Of a stretch of 64,000 nt of DNA, positions 51,451 through 60,615 are shown piece after piece; within the stretch, counting starts at the first letter, position 1, and each line of letters starts with the position of its first letter. The notes beneath the pieces are model-generated. The model made no database searches, was not told where the DNA came from, and saw nothing but the letters and a program-made list of their open reading frames with translations. A program made the translations under genes and the position numbers. Origin of the DNA: Herpetosiphon gulosus (lineage in GTDB: Bacteria; Chloroflexota; Chloroflexia; Chloroflexales; Herpetosiphonaceae); NCBI RefSeq assembly GCF_039545135.1, contig NZ_BAABRU010000002.1:186001-250000 (forward strand), given 5' to 3'.

Positions 51451-54069
51451 ATGGGAACACGTCTGCTGCGGTGCTGCTTGCTGATCGGTCTATTGTTAAG
51501 TGCCATGCTTCCGCCAATCGTGGAGGCAACACCGAAAGCAGCGCCATTGGTGGCCATTTATATTTTGGCCTACGATAATCGCCTCGATAGCACGATGAAT
51601 TTAACGCCCTATTATGATGCAACCCTCACCAGCATTACCAATGCCACTGTTGGTCAGCCCGATCTCACGGCGATTGTTTTGGCTGATCTGGCTGGAATGA
51701 ATGATACTCACGTGCGAGTTGTGCAGAACGGCAATGTCAATACCTTGATTGGCTTGCCCGATATTGATGGAATTATTGATAGCAACCTTAAAGAATATGA
51801 TGTGACCGATGGCAAAACCTTGGGTGGTTTTTTATTGTGGGCCAAAAGCAGTTATGCTGGCCAAAATTACACCTTGAGCTATATCGGCCATGGCGTGCCA
51901 ATTATGCCCGATATCGAGATTTCAACGATCAGCCAGCCCGAACGCCCAGCTAGCAGTATCAATTTGCCTCCGTTGCCCACCCGCATTGGGGCAAATGCCG
52001 ATGTGACCGATCACACGCTGACCACTAGCATCAGCGGCTATAATGCGCTTTCGCCCAACGATTTGGCCTTGGCCTTGGCAATTGCGGCTCCGATTGGCCC
52101 ACGCTTTGCGGTGATCGACGTGTTAATGTGTTTTGGTGGCTCGGTTGAGGCCTTGTATCCGCTTGCACCGTATGCCGAATATCTGACCGCCTCGCCCAAC
52201 TATGCCTTTTTCGACCCAACCATGCCCGGCAATGCCTTGCTTGGTTTGAACAGTAATCCTAATCCGCTGCAAATGGCTCAACATATCCTCAATAGCTACC
52301 ATAATCAACTACCAAGCAGCGACCATCCACGGATTTTAAGCGTGATCGATGCCGATCAATTGAATAATCTCAAAACCACGTGGGATAGTGCCTCGAACGC
52401 AATCTATCTCAATTTGCTTAATTCCAGTCAGCGCGAAGCAACCCGAACAGCATTGTTCAATGCCTATCTTGAGAGTCGAAAATATGATCTGACCTATTGT
52501 GAGCCAAGTGACTGGGAGCTTAACGCGCCCGATGGCTTGGTTGATTTGCGCAGTTTTGCCCATGGTTTGAGCCAAAGTTTCGCCAATCTCAATCCGCAAA
52601 TTGCAAGCCTTGCCGCCCAAACCCGCGATCGGATTCGCAATAGCAGTGGCAATTCGATGGTTGTGGTGTATCGCTTGGCGGATAACGATTTTCCATGGTT
52701 CGACCCAACTCCAACTCAGTGGATTTTTGATGGACTCAATCCACTTGGGCTTGACGATGATGCCGCTGGCTTAAGTTTATACGCCGATTTACAAGGTATT
52801 CCGGTGGTGGGAGCAACCGAATTAAGCTGGCAGGCGCATTGGTATCACGACGATGACACCCAGCTGGATAATCCGCATCCGTTGGCATTTTTAGCCGATG
52901 TGACCCATCGCAACGGCTGGGATGAGGTTTTTCAGGAATATTGGCGTGATATTGATGTCCAAACGGCGTTGTGTACGCCCAGCTTACCTGCTGCCCGCGA
53001 TCAAGCCAATCCTCGCGCCGACATCAGCCTGAGCCAATTGAACCCTGCCGATAGCAATTTGGCCGTGAATGAATCGATTCGCCTGAATGTTATGTTGAAT
53101 GTTAGTCGCGCAGTCCAGCGCAGCGATGTGCGCTTTGAGGTATTAACCAATGGCACAGTTGTATTTAGCGATAGCCTGATGCTGACCAAACTTGAGGCAG
53201 GCAACCAACGAATCTATGCTCAAACAATTTGGCAACCAACCAATGCTGGGGTTTATAGCTTGCGAGTCGTTGGCGATGGCGGCCAGCATGTGCAAGAAAG
53301 TAACGAAAACAATAATGTGCTTAGTCGCTCAATCAATATTGCTCCAACCGTGCCGCGCCGCCCAATTTTGAATGCGACAACGCTCAATAATCTGCAATTA
53401 TCGAATAGCCCAACGCTCACGCTGAATGTCCAGCAACAAGCGGGCAGCGGTACACCAGTTTCAAGGCTGATTATCCAAGCCTATCAATATCAGGGCAATG
53501 CTGCCAACCCTCGCTTCCAAACGCCGGTGCTGCGGGCTACTACCACGATTAATCAGCCATCTTTGCCAACGGTACGGTTAAGCTTAGCAGGCTTAGATCC
53601 TGGTGCGGCTATTTTGTATGTTTGGGGCTATTCGAGCAATGGCTATAGCTTGATTCCGGCAATCGTGCGGCTAAATTATGCGCCGTTGCCCGCAACCATC
53701 AGCCAAAACCAAAAACATATCTATCGGTTTAGCCTCAAACGCGACCAAGCCCAAGCCTTTCGCTTACAAAACCAATTTGGTAATAGCAATTTGCACGCAT
53801 GGGAACCGCATATCTGGACGGCTCCAACTCAGCAATCAACCAGCCTTGGCTTAGATCAAATTACCTATAATCCTACCCCACTAGCTGGCGAATACATCGT
53901 GCAAGTCAGTAGCAGCGATAGCAGTCGCTATCTGTTGACGGCGATACCCAACCCGCCAGCAGGCCGCAATCTTGAAGTGATCACTAGTAAACAACCACGG
54001 CCAATCTTTGAGGAGCCAAACCCATTCTTGCCGACTGATCAGATCTTTAACCCAATAGTGCAACGGTAA
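51451..54069 (+). CDS. Secreted clostripain-family (peptidase C11) cysteine protease with CARDB-like domain
   Basis: About 872 residues from ATG 51451, where GGAGG stands eight bases upstream; earlier in-frame starts lack a site. The signal peptide ends at IVEA-TPKAAP. The peptidase domain has H147 in LSYIGHGVP and C227 in DVLMCFGGSVEAL, matching the His...Cys dyad of the clostripain/caspase-like clan. Family knowledge predicts cleavage after basic residues, often autoprocessing. Residues about 545-640 resemble a CARDB adhesion domain (RLNVMLNVSRAVQRSDVRFE), and the last 150 a pre-peptidase C-like beta domain. It shares direction with the GEVED gene upstream; a functional pairing is inference. 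Confidence 0.82.
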   Translation: MGTRLLRCCLLIGLLLSAMLPPIVEATPKAAPLVAIYILAYDNRLDSTMNLTPYYDATLTSITNATVGQPDLTAIVLADLAGMNDTHVRVVQNGNVNTLIGLPDIDGIIDSNLKEYDVTDGKTLGGFLLWAKSSYAGQNYTLSYIGHGVPIMPDIEISTISQPERPASSINLPPLPTRIGANADVTDHTLTTSISGYNALSPNDLALALAIAAPIGPRFAVIDVLMCFGGSVEALYPLAPYAEYLTASPNYAFFDPTMPGNALLGLNSNPNPLQMAQHILNSYHNQLPSSDHPRILSVIDADQLNNLKTTWDSASNAIYLNLLNSSQREATRTALFNAYLESRKYDLTYCEPSDWELNAPDGLVDLRSFAHGLSQSFANLNPQIASLAAQTRDRIRNSSGNSMVVVYRLADNDFPWFDPTPTQWIFDGLNPLGLDDDAAGLSLYADLQGIPVVGATELSWQAHWYHDDDTQLDNPHPLAFLADVTHRNGWDEVFQEYWRDIDVQTALCTPSLPAARDQANPRADISLSQLNPADSNLAVNESIRLNVMLNVSRAVQRSDVRFEVLTNGTVVFSDSLMLTKLEAGNQRIYAQTIWQPTNAGVYSLRVVGDGGQHVQESNENNNVLSRSINIAPTVPRRPILNATTLNNLQLSNSPTLTLNVQQQAGSGTPVSRLIIQAYQYQGNAANPRFQTPVLRATTTINQPSLPTVRLSLAGLDPGAAILYVWGYSSNGYSLIPAIVRLNYAPLPATISQNQKHIYRFSLKRDQAQAFRLQNQFGNSNLHAWEPHIWTAPTQQSTSLGLDQITYNPTPLAGEYIVQVSSSDSSRYLLTAIPNPPAGRNLEVITSKQPRPIFEEPNPFLPTDQIFNPIVQR

Positions 54070-54127
54070 AAGTTGCTTTAGTCCTACATTCTAAATTAAG
54101 GTAGATCCAAAAATTAGCGGTATTCAT

Positions 54128-54286
54128 GCCCTCACCCCCTGACCCCCTCTCCCGCACGCGAGGCGAGGGGGAACCACGAAACGAAACGCCCCTCTCCTGC
54201 CAAGCGAGGCGAGGGGGAATCATCTCAGCATGAGCGTTGGAACGCCCCCTCGCCCACCGCAGTGGGCGAGGGGTTGGGGTGAGGGA
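54128..54286. repeat. Long intergenic repeat element with inverted ends, copy 1
   Basis: Starts GCCCTCACCCCCTGACCCC and ends GGGGTTGGGGTGAGGGA. Inside lie C-rich and G-rich blocks (CCTCTCCCGCACGCG, GGCGAGGGGG). A second element with the same ends and the same internal CTCTCCCGC blocks is at 59886-60054. No coding capacity. Confidence 0.75.
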
Positions 54287-54291
54287 ACTAC

Positions 54292-54864
54292 TTATTCGGC
54301 GCTAACCAAACTGCCACCACGCGCCATGCCTTTGGCAATCCGCACGGGATCGCCGTTGTAGAGCATGGTTAGTGGGCCAGCCATAGCGCTAAATCGCTCG
54401 CTGGTAATTTGCCATTCGTGCATACGGCTGCCACCAAGGTAAATCGGCGAGCCAGCGCGGAGCCAGCCAAATAAATTGCGCATCAAATCGAGCACAGTTT
54501 TGGAGCCAAGCTGAAACGGCACCAACATCACCGCCAACGACCATGGCTCTGTTGGAAAACCATCGGGGTCGCGCAATTCGTCAAGTTCTTGCAAAACTGT
54601 AGCGTGGGCAAATGGGGCCAAAGCTTCGCTGGCAGCTTGCCAACGATCATATTCGCTGGTGATTAGCACCAACTGACCATCGGGAATTTGCCGCGCCAAA
54701 TGCACCGCCAAATCGACCAGCTCATCACCAAACAAAATAATCCGATCGGCTGGTGATTCGGGCACAATCAAGCCTTTAAAATGCGGAGCAACCAAAGTTG
54801 CATATTCGTTGCGCCGATCAGCTCGGTTCTGTTCACGCGCACCACGTCCCTTTTGACGGGTCAT
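54292..54864 (-). CDS. Hypothetical protein, methyltransferase-like fold possible
   Basis: 190 residues, ATG with AAGGAG seven bases upstream. Strand-helix alternation (ADRIILFGDELVDLAVHL, GQLVLITSEYDRW, LAVMLVPFQLGSKTVLDLM, GSPIYLGGSRMHEWQI) recalls a degenerate class I SAM methyltransferase such as the RsmC group, but no GxGxG loop or NPPF motif is seen. Substrate and activity are unknown. It follows a membrane-anchored protein gene by 15 bases on the same strand. Confidence 0.6.
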   Translation of the reverse strand: MTRQKGRGAREQNRADRRNEYATLVAPHFKGLIVPESPADRIILFGDELVDLAVHLARQIPDGQLVLITSEYDRWQAASEALAPFAHATVLQELDELRDPDGFPTEPWSLAVMLVPFQLGSKTVLDLMRNLFGWLRAGSPIYLGGSRMHEWQITSERFSAMAGPLTMLYNGDPVRIAKGMARGGSLVSAE

Positions 54865-54879
54865 GAAAACTCCTTAAAC

Positions 54880-55461
54880 TTATTGTTGTTGAGCAAGTAG
54901 ATTAACTTCCAGCCGAATTTCCTCGGCGGGAATTTCGACAACCATAGTTAATGCGGTTGGATTCTTGATCGGCAAGGTAAGATCAAGCGTTGTGTTGGCG
55001 TTGGGCGGCAAATTGGCCGCTGCATCGCCTTGAGCAGCATAGACCGTGCCTGATTGGTCGGTAAAACGGAAGGCCGACAAGGGCACGCGCAATTCTTTGC
55101 TACTAATATTGGTAACTAGGCCTTTAATTTGGAGGCCATCGCCCACTTGTTGGAGCGATTGAATATCGACTTTGAGCTTATTGTTGGTGACCACAGGCGT
55201 AATTGGCACAACCGCCTCGCCGCCTTGGAGTCGCGCAATTGCAGTCGAACTCCACTCCTGCACGGGAGCGGGCAAGGGCAAAATCGGCGTACCAAGATCT
55301 TGGCTGGCCACCTGAGTGGCGTTAGCTTCGGCAAAACGGCTGCGAAGCGTTTGCTCGCTATCAGGATTACAAGAACGGGTTGAAACCAAAAAAATTAACA
55401 CCAGCCCGATAATTACCCCGATCAGCGCCGGGTGAGGGCTATTGACTCGCTGCGAAAACAT
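54880..55461 (-). CDS. Membrane-anchored protein with a DUF4352-like beta domain
   Basis: About 193 residues from ATG 55461 with GGAGG six bases upstream; an adjacent ATG at 55464 and a longer frame to 55512 are alternatives. One TM helix (ALIGVIIGLVLIFLVSTRSC) near the N-terminus anchors the rest outside the cell. The C-terminal 100 residues form an Ig-like fold with SKELRVPLSAFRFTDQSGTV and PNANTTLDLTLPI, similar to telokin-like DUF4352 proteins. Co-directional with the downstream unknown. Function not known. Confidence 0.7.
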   Translation of the reverse strand: MFSQRVNSPHPALIGVIIGLVLIFLVSTRSCNPDSEQTLRSRFAEANATQVASQDLGTPILPLPAPVQEWSSTAIARLQGGEAVVPITPVVTNNKLKVDIQSLQQVGDGLQIKGLVTNISSKELRVPLSAFRFTDQSGTVYAAQGDAAANLPPNANTTLDLTLPIKNPTALTMVVEIPAEEIRLEVNLLAQQQ

Positions 55462-55581
55462 CATCAACCTCCAGCACAATCGTAACGAGTATTGTACCGC
55501 GCTTTTAGCCAAACATAATCATCCAGGTAATACCCCAATCATAGGACAAAAATCCATGTTTTCGTTCAGGGCGATTAACGC

Positions 55582-55587
55582 TACAAT
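55582..55587 (+). promoter_or_regulatory. Candidate extended -10 element for the esterase gene
   Basis: TACAAT in AACGCTACAATACG lies 52 bases before the ATG at 55639. No clear -35. Confidence 0.45.
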
Positions 55588-55638
55588 ACGAGCATCGCTC
55601 CCCCGCGTAGTGATTTTGGCAAAAGGAGTTCCACGGCG

Positions 55639-56586
55639 ATGAGCTTCGAAACATACGACGACCTCTTTGAAGTGGTATCTGAGCAATACACAGCTCAAAA
55701 ATATCGCGAAACGCTCGATTTACTTGATGCAGAGGGAGCGAAATTTCCCGAACACGCATCGATGATTGCCTATCTGCGCTCATGTATGGCCGCGCGGATT
55801 GGCTTGCCCGAACATGCGATTCAAATTCTAAGCGAGGCAGTTGCCCGTGGTTTTTGGTATGGAGCCGAAACGATCCGTCAAACGCCTTCGTGGATTAGCT
55901 TGCAAGGTGATCCTGAATTCGAGCGCTTGGCAGCGGTTTGTTTTCAGCGCCAACTGGAAGCGGTCAAAGATCCCAAGATGTATATTTTGGGGCCAGATGA
56001 GCTAGGCCCGTATCCGCTATTTTTTGCGCTCCACGGCAATGGCGATAACAGTATGCACACCTTGTATGGCTGGAACAATCTGATCGATATTGATTGGATT
56101 TTGGCTGCACCTCAATCGGCTCAGGCTGAATCATCTGATGGCTACGTGTGGAACAATCAATCGGCGGCCTTGCGTCAGTTGGTGCAGCAATTCACCGATG
56201 TTGGCAACGAATACCAAGTTGATCCCGAACGGATTATTTTGGCAGGTTTTTCGATGGGCGGCGAAACTGCCTTGCGCCTAGCCTTGATTGGGCCAATCGA
56301 AGCACGTGGCTTTGTATTGCTTGGCCCAGGCGGCCCGACAATCGACGACCCTGAGGAATGGTTGCCGGAAATTCGCGAAGCCAAAGGCCGCAATTTGCGG
56401 GGTTATATTTTGGTTGGCGAACATGATCGCACGATTCCCCACGACCAAATCAAACGCATGGTCAAACTATTAAATGATAATGGAATTCCCTGTGAGCTTG
56501 AAATTATTCCTGGTTTGCGTCATGCCTACCCCAGCAATACCTTGGAATATTTGCAACGAGCCTTTAATTTTATTGGGGTTGCCTAG
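55639..56586 (+). CDS. Alpha/beta hydrolase, phospholipase/carboxylesterase type, with TPR-like N-terminus
   Basis: 315 residues. Residues 1-110 are helical and TPR-like. The hydrolase fold begins near 120. The triad is visible: nucleophile S205 in LAGFSMGGE, D263 in VGEHDRTIP and H295 in GLRHAYP, with FFALHGNGDN as the oxyanion region. Likely an esterase of small acyl esters; substrate unknown. ATG 55639 after AAAAGGAG. The phosphoesterase gene begins on the next base after its stop. Confidence 0.87.
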   Translation: MSFETYDDLFEVVSEQYTAQKYRETLDLLDAEGAKFPEHASMIAYLRSCMAARIGLPEHAIQILSEAVARGFWYGAETIRQTPSWISLQGDPEFERLAAVCFQRQLEAVKDPKMYILGPDELGPYPLFFALHGNGDNSMHTLYGWNNLIDIDWILAAPQSAQAESSDGYVWNNQSAALRQLVQQFTDVGNEYQVDPERIILAGFSMGGETALRLALIGPIEARGFVLLGPGGPTIDDPEEWLPEIREAKGRNLRGYILVGEHDRTIPHDQIKRMVKLLNDNGIPCELEIIPGLRHAYPSNTLEYLQRAFNFIGVA

Positions 56587-57237
56587 ATGCGTTTAGGGTT
56601 GTTAGCCGATATTCATGGTGATGGTGTCGGCTTTCAACAGGCCTTAGCTTGGTTTGCCAGCCAAGCGATTGAGCAAATACTTTGTGCTGGCGATGTAGTT
56701 GATCGTGGGCCAGATGCCGACGCGATTGTCCAAGTATTGATCAATCGTTCGATTGCTTGTATCAAGGGCAACCACGAATTCACCTTGTTACGCGAGCATA
56801 GCCGTTGGAGCCAAAGCAACCAGCGCGAACGCCTCGCCAGTCGGGGCCGAATTGTCACCCAAGCCACTTTAGATTATATCGCGGCGCTGCCAACCAGCCA
56901 CCGTTTACAAATAGAGAATCGCTGTCTAGTGCTAGCCCATGGTGCACCATGGAGCGATGTCGTGGATATGTTGCCAGAAAGCCGGAGCAGCAAATGGCAA
57001 CGACTTGTGCGCGAGCATCCCAACGATCAAATTATTGTGCTTGGGCATACTCACCGACCAATGCATGTACGTTGCGGCCATCTGACTGTGCTCAATCCAG
57101 GCTCGGTTTATGGCGTAACCATCCGCGATAGCCATAGCTGTGCCATCTACGATACTGCCAGCGATAGCCTGACCCTCTACGATTTACGCAGCCAACAAAC
57201 CCGCATCTGCCCTGTGATTGAGATTGAATTGAGCTAA
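56587..57237 (+). CDS. Calcineurin-like metallophosphoesterase (YfcE/MJ0936 type)
   Basis: 216-residue dinuclear metal phosphoesterase. LLADIHGD, AGDVVDRGP, IKGNHEF, VLAHGAPW and VLGHTHRPMHV are the five conserved metal blocks in order, and LNPGSVYG closes the pattern. Substrates of the family include cyclic nucleotides and phosphodiesters. Its ATG follows the esterase stop directly, so the two genes are co-translated. Confidence 0.92.
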   Translation: MRLGLLADIHGDGVGFQQALAWFASQAIEQILCAGDVVDRGPDADAIVQVLINRSIACIKGNHEFTLLREHSRWSQSNQRERLASRGRIVTQATLDYIAALPTSHRLQIENRCLVLAHGAPWSDVVDMLPESRSSKWQRLVREHPNDQIIVLGHTHRPMHVRCGHLTVLNPGSVYGVTIRDSHSCAIYDTASDSLTLYDLRSQQTRICPVIEIELS

Positions 57238-57254
57238 ATAAGAGTTATAAATCG

Positions 57255-57275
57255 AAACCACGAAGAGCACGAAGC
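57255..57275 (-). repeat. Dispersed intergenic repeat, copy 3 (CTTCG-type)
   Basis: On the minus strand this reads CTTCGTGCTCTTCGTGGTTT, a diverged copy of 963-983 and 34275-34295. Confidence 0.45.
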
Positions 57276-57410
57276 ATGATTAAGATAAGCGTGCAATCCA
57301 CATGTTAAGTTCATCAAGCAACCATTGCCCACCACAGATTACGCTTGAGTGGGCAGCTTGGCGAATCCCGACAAACCAAAAAAACTAAGGTAGTATCACT
57401 TCATTAGGTA

Positions 57411-57429
57411 AAGTTAATTTCGTTAACTT
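57411..57429. promoter_or_regulatory. Palindrome in the A+T-rich leader of the unknown cassette
   Basis: AAGTTAA, five bases, TTAACTT is a perfect inverted repeat 147 bases before the cassette's first start. The surrounding 57238-57575 region is distinctly A+T-rich and shows no gene. It may be an operator. Confidence 0.4.
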
Positions 57430-57575
57430 AGGTCGATAGCTCGATTCTATGGCAGATGAGTCAAATAGCGATGTCCAGAATACAATTAAGGTTTGGCGTA
57501 ATTTTTTGCATAAAAATGATCTTACTTGATTAAATTGAAATTCAAAACTGATACTGAAACCAGAGGAGAAGCACG

Positions 57576-58319
57576 ATGTATCTTGAGCATTACCCTAACC
57601 GAGAAACCACCATCGAACTCCCATCACTTGCGCTACTTACGGCTCCCGACGATCAGCGCTCGATTGTTGGCATGGGCACAGTCTTGTGCAAGCTTGATGG
57701 CGGCCAAGCAATCATCGGTGTGATCGCGTTTGACCAACTCTATTTAATTGTTGATAAAAAAGTTGTGCCCTTCATACCCGCCTTGTCCATTCGCCACGAA
57801 TCGGGCACATTTATGGGCAATCTGAGCATCAACGCTGGCGCAACCAACCTCATCAAAACGCGCTATTGGAAAGCCCGCCCAGCGATTGTAGCCGCCCTCG
57901 ATCCGGTTTACGATCAGATTGATGATACTGAACAGAACTTTTGCAGCTACCTAGCCTCATGCTATGAAGATCCAAGTTGGCGAAAATGGGTCTATGAGCG
58001 CTATCAGCCAGCCAAAGAACCCATGGCGACCACGCTTAATGAGGCCTTAGAATATTTATTGAGCCGCCTATCGCCGCATACTCCACCAGTCTTTTTTGCC
58101 GAAATTATCGACCAACTCTGTTGGCTCGTCGATGAGCAGCGCGTAAGTCTGCATCAGATCATGCGCGACTGGCTCCATTCCGATGAGAAGGAGAAGGTAA
58201 AAATTGCCCTCACAACCACCGAGGCGTTCTTCCTTGGATCAAATGCCGCCGATCGCGCGACCGTTGCCCGAATTATTGAGCGCTGGCCCGACCTCGCACT
58301 ACTGTGCAAAACCGTTTAG
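57576..58319 (+). CDS. Hypothetical protein, 247 aa, first gene of unknown cassette
   Basis: No family is recognised. ATG with AGAGGAGAAG upstream. The N-terminal 100 residues are beta-rich (IVGMGTVLCKLDGGQAIIGV), and the C-terminal 140 are helical (TLNEALEYLLSRLSPHTP, KEKVKIALTTTEAFFLG), HEAT/ankyrin-immunity-like in look. No signal or membrane helix. Followed by two more unknown genes on the same strand. Confidence 0.65.
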   Translation: MYLEHYPNRETTIELPSLALLTAPDDQRSIVGMGTVLCKLDGGQAIIGVIAFDQLYLIVDKKVVPFIPALSIRHESGTFMGNLSINAGATNLIKTRYWKARPAIVAALDPVYDQIDDTEQNFCSYLASCYEDPSWRKWVYERYQPAKEPMATTLNEALEYLLSRLSPHTPPVFFAEIIDQLCWLVDEQRVSLHQIMRDWLHSDEKEKVKIALTTTEAFFLGSNAADRATVARIIERWPDLALLCKTV

Positions 58320-58368
58320 CCGTTGTCGGGACACAATAAGATGAATCGATAACCAGATGAGAAATAGC

Positions 58369-58641
58369 ATGGATCTTGCGGGTATCAACGTTGAGGAGCT
58401 TAATGGATTAGCTGCCCTCAAGCTAGAAGTCGCACTTGATATACCGCCTACTGAGTTTGCGCGACGCGCAAGCACGACTATTAGCGCCCAACAGGCAGCA
58501 GGGATACTAGATAGTATGGGACTCGGTGTTCCTGCTATACCGGAAGGCGGATTAAGCCAGGCATTACAACAAGAAGTACATCTCCTCAAACTTGAACAAA
58601 TAGAGACATGTGTTCAAGAAGCAATGAAACGAGGGAAATAA
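58369..58641 (+). CDS. Small hypothetical helical protein, 90 aa
   Basis: No family is recognised. Start at ATG 58369 (MDLAGINVEELNGLAALKLE); an ATG four codons upstream (58357) is the alternative. Helical and acidic, ending QQEVHLLKLEQIETCVQEAM. Its stop is one base before the next ATG, so it is coupled to the third gene. Size and context suggest a chaperone- or immunity-like partner, without proof. Confidence 0.55.
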   Translation: MDLAGINVEELNGLAALKLEVALDIPPTEFARRASTTISAQQAAGILDSMGLGVPAIPEGGLSQALQQEVHLLKLEQIETCVQEAMKRGK

Positions 58642-58642
58642 C

Positions 58643-59761
58643 ATGAACAATGGAGCCTTTCACATACTCCCTGTTGAGCAGCGTAGTCCAAACGAGTGGT
58701 ATGTCGGAGGACGAGCACTCACGGATATTTGTATCGGGGATATGCTCGAAATTCGTCGTCCCTACATCCCATCCATGGGTGATGAGGGCACGTTCGTGGT
58801 GACCGCGATTACCGCGTATAACGTGAGCATGCCCAAACTCAGTCATGGGGTGACAGGAATGTTAACCCTTCACTATGACCAAGGTGCGCTCCTCAACAAG
58901 GACATGAAGCTCGTGCACATCACCACCGGGTCACCGCCGAACCCAGCGCAGTATCGGATCAGCCTAGACCCCAAGGTGACGATTCGGGTTGAGGGCGACG
59001 TACGAGAGGACGTTCTCGCGTTCAAGCAATCGCTGGAAGCCCACGACGAGGATCTCCTATTTCAGCCGATCGCGACGGTTCGCGATCGGTTCGTGCTCCA
59101 CGGTGCGGTGTTCCCCCGCGCCACGCCATCGAACGTTGAATACTTTAGCTATGTTCTACGGCGCTTTAATGAGACGGTGGATACGCTGTTGAGCTTATCC
59201 TTTGTCCAGCACCTCGTGAAACGCGGGAACGACACCACCATCCAGGAAGATCACACCGACAACGCCCATGATTTGTTCAATGCGACCGCTCCAAGTCTAG
59301 GCTCCGAAGCAACCGCTGCGTTTGTACTGACCATGCGGTGCTTCATCGACGATAGCGAAGAATGTTCGCTGGAAAATCTCGCCCACCACTACACCAGTGC
59401 AACGATTGGCACCGAGCATGCCTACCTCTATCTTGCGAATCGAGACTTATTCGCTATTGCATTGAATGGAGTTACGGAGCTGGTTGATCGGTATCCGGTC
59501 GTCGATACCGATGGGAACGTGATCGGCAGGATCGACAAGCCGCTCACCCAGCGGCAGGTGTTTGATCTGTGTCTCTACGGGGGGTTCTCGCACGCCAAGC
59601 GAACCAAAACGCAGCAGTTTGACGCGCTCGTTAGCGACCCCGTGACGCGGGCTATGCTTTGGCAGAGCTTTGTTCATATACTGGGTGAGTATTGCGGTCT
59701 TTTGACGGCGCAGAGCTATGTTAACAAAGCGATGCTCTTGGAGTTGGAAAAGCCTATGTGA
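58643..59761 (+). CDS. Hypothetical protein, 372 aa, with N-terminal beta-barrel-like segment
   Basis: No full-length family is recognised. The first 95 residues (ALTDICIGDMLEIRRP, FVVTAITAYNVSMPKLSHGV, TGMLTLHYDQ) resemble the beta-barrel domain 2 of translation factors or related sensor domains. The remainder is helical (VLRRFNETVDTLLSLSFV, FVLTMRCFIDDSEE), ending in GLLTAQSYVNKAMLLELEKP. Codon use here is clearly richer in G and C in third positions than in most of the window, suggesting a different origin. ATG after GAGGGAAAT. Confidence 0.6.
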   Translation: MNNGAFHILPVEQRSPNEWYVGGRALTDICIGDMLEIRRPYIPSMGDEGTFVVTAITAYNVSMPKLSHGVTGMLTLHYDQGALLNKDMKLVHITTGSPPNPAQYRISLDPKVTIRVEGDVREDVLAFKQSLEAHDEDLLFQPIATVRDRFVLHGAVFPRATPSNVEYFSYVLRRFNETVDTLLSLSFVQHLVKRGNDTTIQEDHTDNAHDLFNATAPSLGSEATAAFVLTMRCFIDDSEECSLENLAHHYTSATIGTEHAYLYLANRDLFAIALNGVTELVDRYPVVDTDGNVIGRIDKPLTQRQVFDLCLYGGFSHAKRTKTQQFDALVSDPVTRAMLWQSFVHILGEYCGLLTAQSYVNKAMLLELEKPM

Positions 59762-59885
59762 TTTGAGGGTTGGTGAGGGATGGGAAGCATTCCCTCGAAA
59801 ATAAGCACTCTGAAGCGCATGAAAAAGTGGGGAGCAGCAGCCTCAAGGGTTGGCTGCTCCCGCTATAAATTGCTGGGTGTTTTGT

Positions 59886-60054
59886 GCCCTCACCCCCGAC
59901 CCCTCTCCCGCTGCGGCGGGCGAGGGGCGTTTCATCGTTTATGATCGGATGCTTCCCCTCGCGTGCGGGAGAGGAGCGACGTTTCCGCCCGTATGACCGA
60001 TCGATGGCGATGCTTCCCCTCGCGTGCGGGAGAGGAGGTTAGGGGGTGAGGGCA
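59886..60054. repeat. Long intergenic repeat element with inverted ends, copy 2
   Basis: Starts GCCCTCACCCCCGACCCC and ends AGGGGGTGAGGGC, so the ends are inverted copies of each other and of copy 1 at 54128-54286. Inside, GCTTCCCCTCGCGTGCGGGA occurs twice (near 59950 and 60012), giving palindromic CTCGCGTGCGGGAGAG blocks. Confidence 0.75.
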
Positions 60055-60490
60055 TCAACAACGCCGACTAATCCATCCTGCCTTGCTAAAAAACTACCCC
60101 CAAGCTTAGCCTTGATTAAAACTTTGTAACAATCGCCCTAAAAACTGCCAAAACTCCCAACAAATGTGCCGTTTACTAGTGAGCAATCTAGGCTTTGAAT
60201 GAATCATTCATGGCCTGAATTGGCGTTTTAGCGAGGATTTTACCTGATAAATGTTGATAATTGTTAGGAAATATTTTCACAAAAAAGCTATGTTCAATTA
60301 AGCATAATGATCATAAGACTCCCCGCAATTGCAGCAAGTTTAGAGAAAAATGCGCCTAAATGGAGAGAATCTAGAGAAACTTGGAGAAAATATCCCCCGT
60401 AAATCATCCCACATAAAGGGGATATAAAACTGCTCATGGTGTAGGATCAGAGGGATAACACCAAGGGAGGAATCTGTATCACGTATCAGC
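60055..60490. other. A+T-rich intergenic stretch upstream of rny, no gene seen
   Basis: Low G+C stretch with several GGAGA/TAGAGAA-type short repeats near 60350-60390 and a small hairpin (GGTGT near 60439 with ACACC near 60459). No open frame with a ribosome site was accepted. Confidence 0.45.
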
Positions 60491-60519
60491 TTGACACTAC
60501 CTAGCAAAACGTCTATGAT
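60491..60519 (+). promoter_or_regulatory. Strong sigma-70-type promoter of rny
   Basis: TTGACA (60491-60496), 17-base spacer, TATGAT (60514-60519). It is the best promoter in the window. Predicted start near 60526 gives a leader of about 90 bases. Confidence 0.8.
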
Positions 60520-60615
60520 ACGGCAGGAAACGGAATTCTTAGCAATCCCTTAACACAGCTTATCATCGTGCCATTTCGTCGGTGAACCTTAACAATTGAG
60601 CCAGGAGGAAACCCT

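Noticed and set aside
58299-58589. Open frame antisense to the second cassette gene
   Set aside because: No ribosome site and wholly opposite the better supported plus-strand genes.
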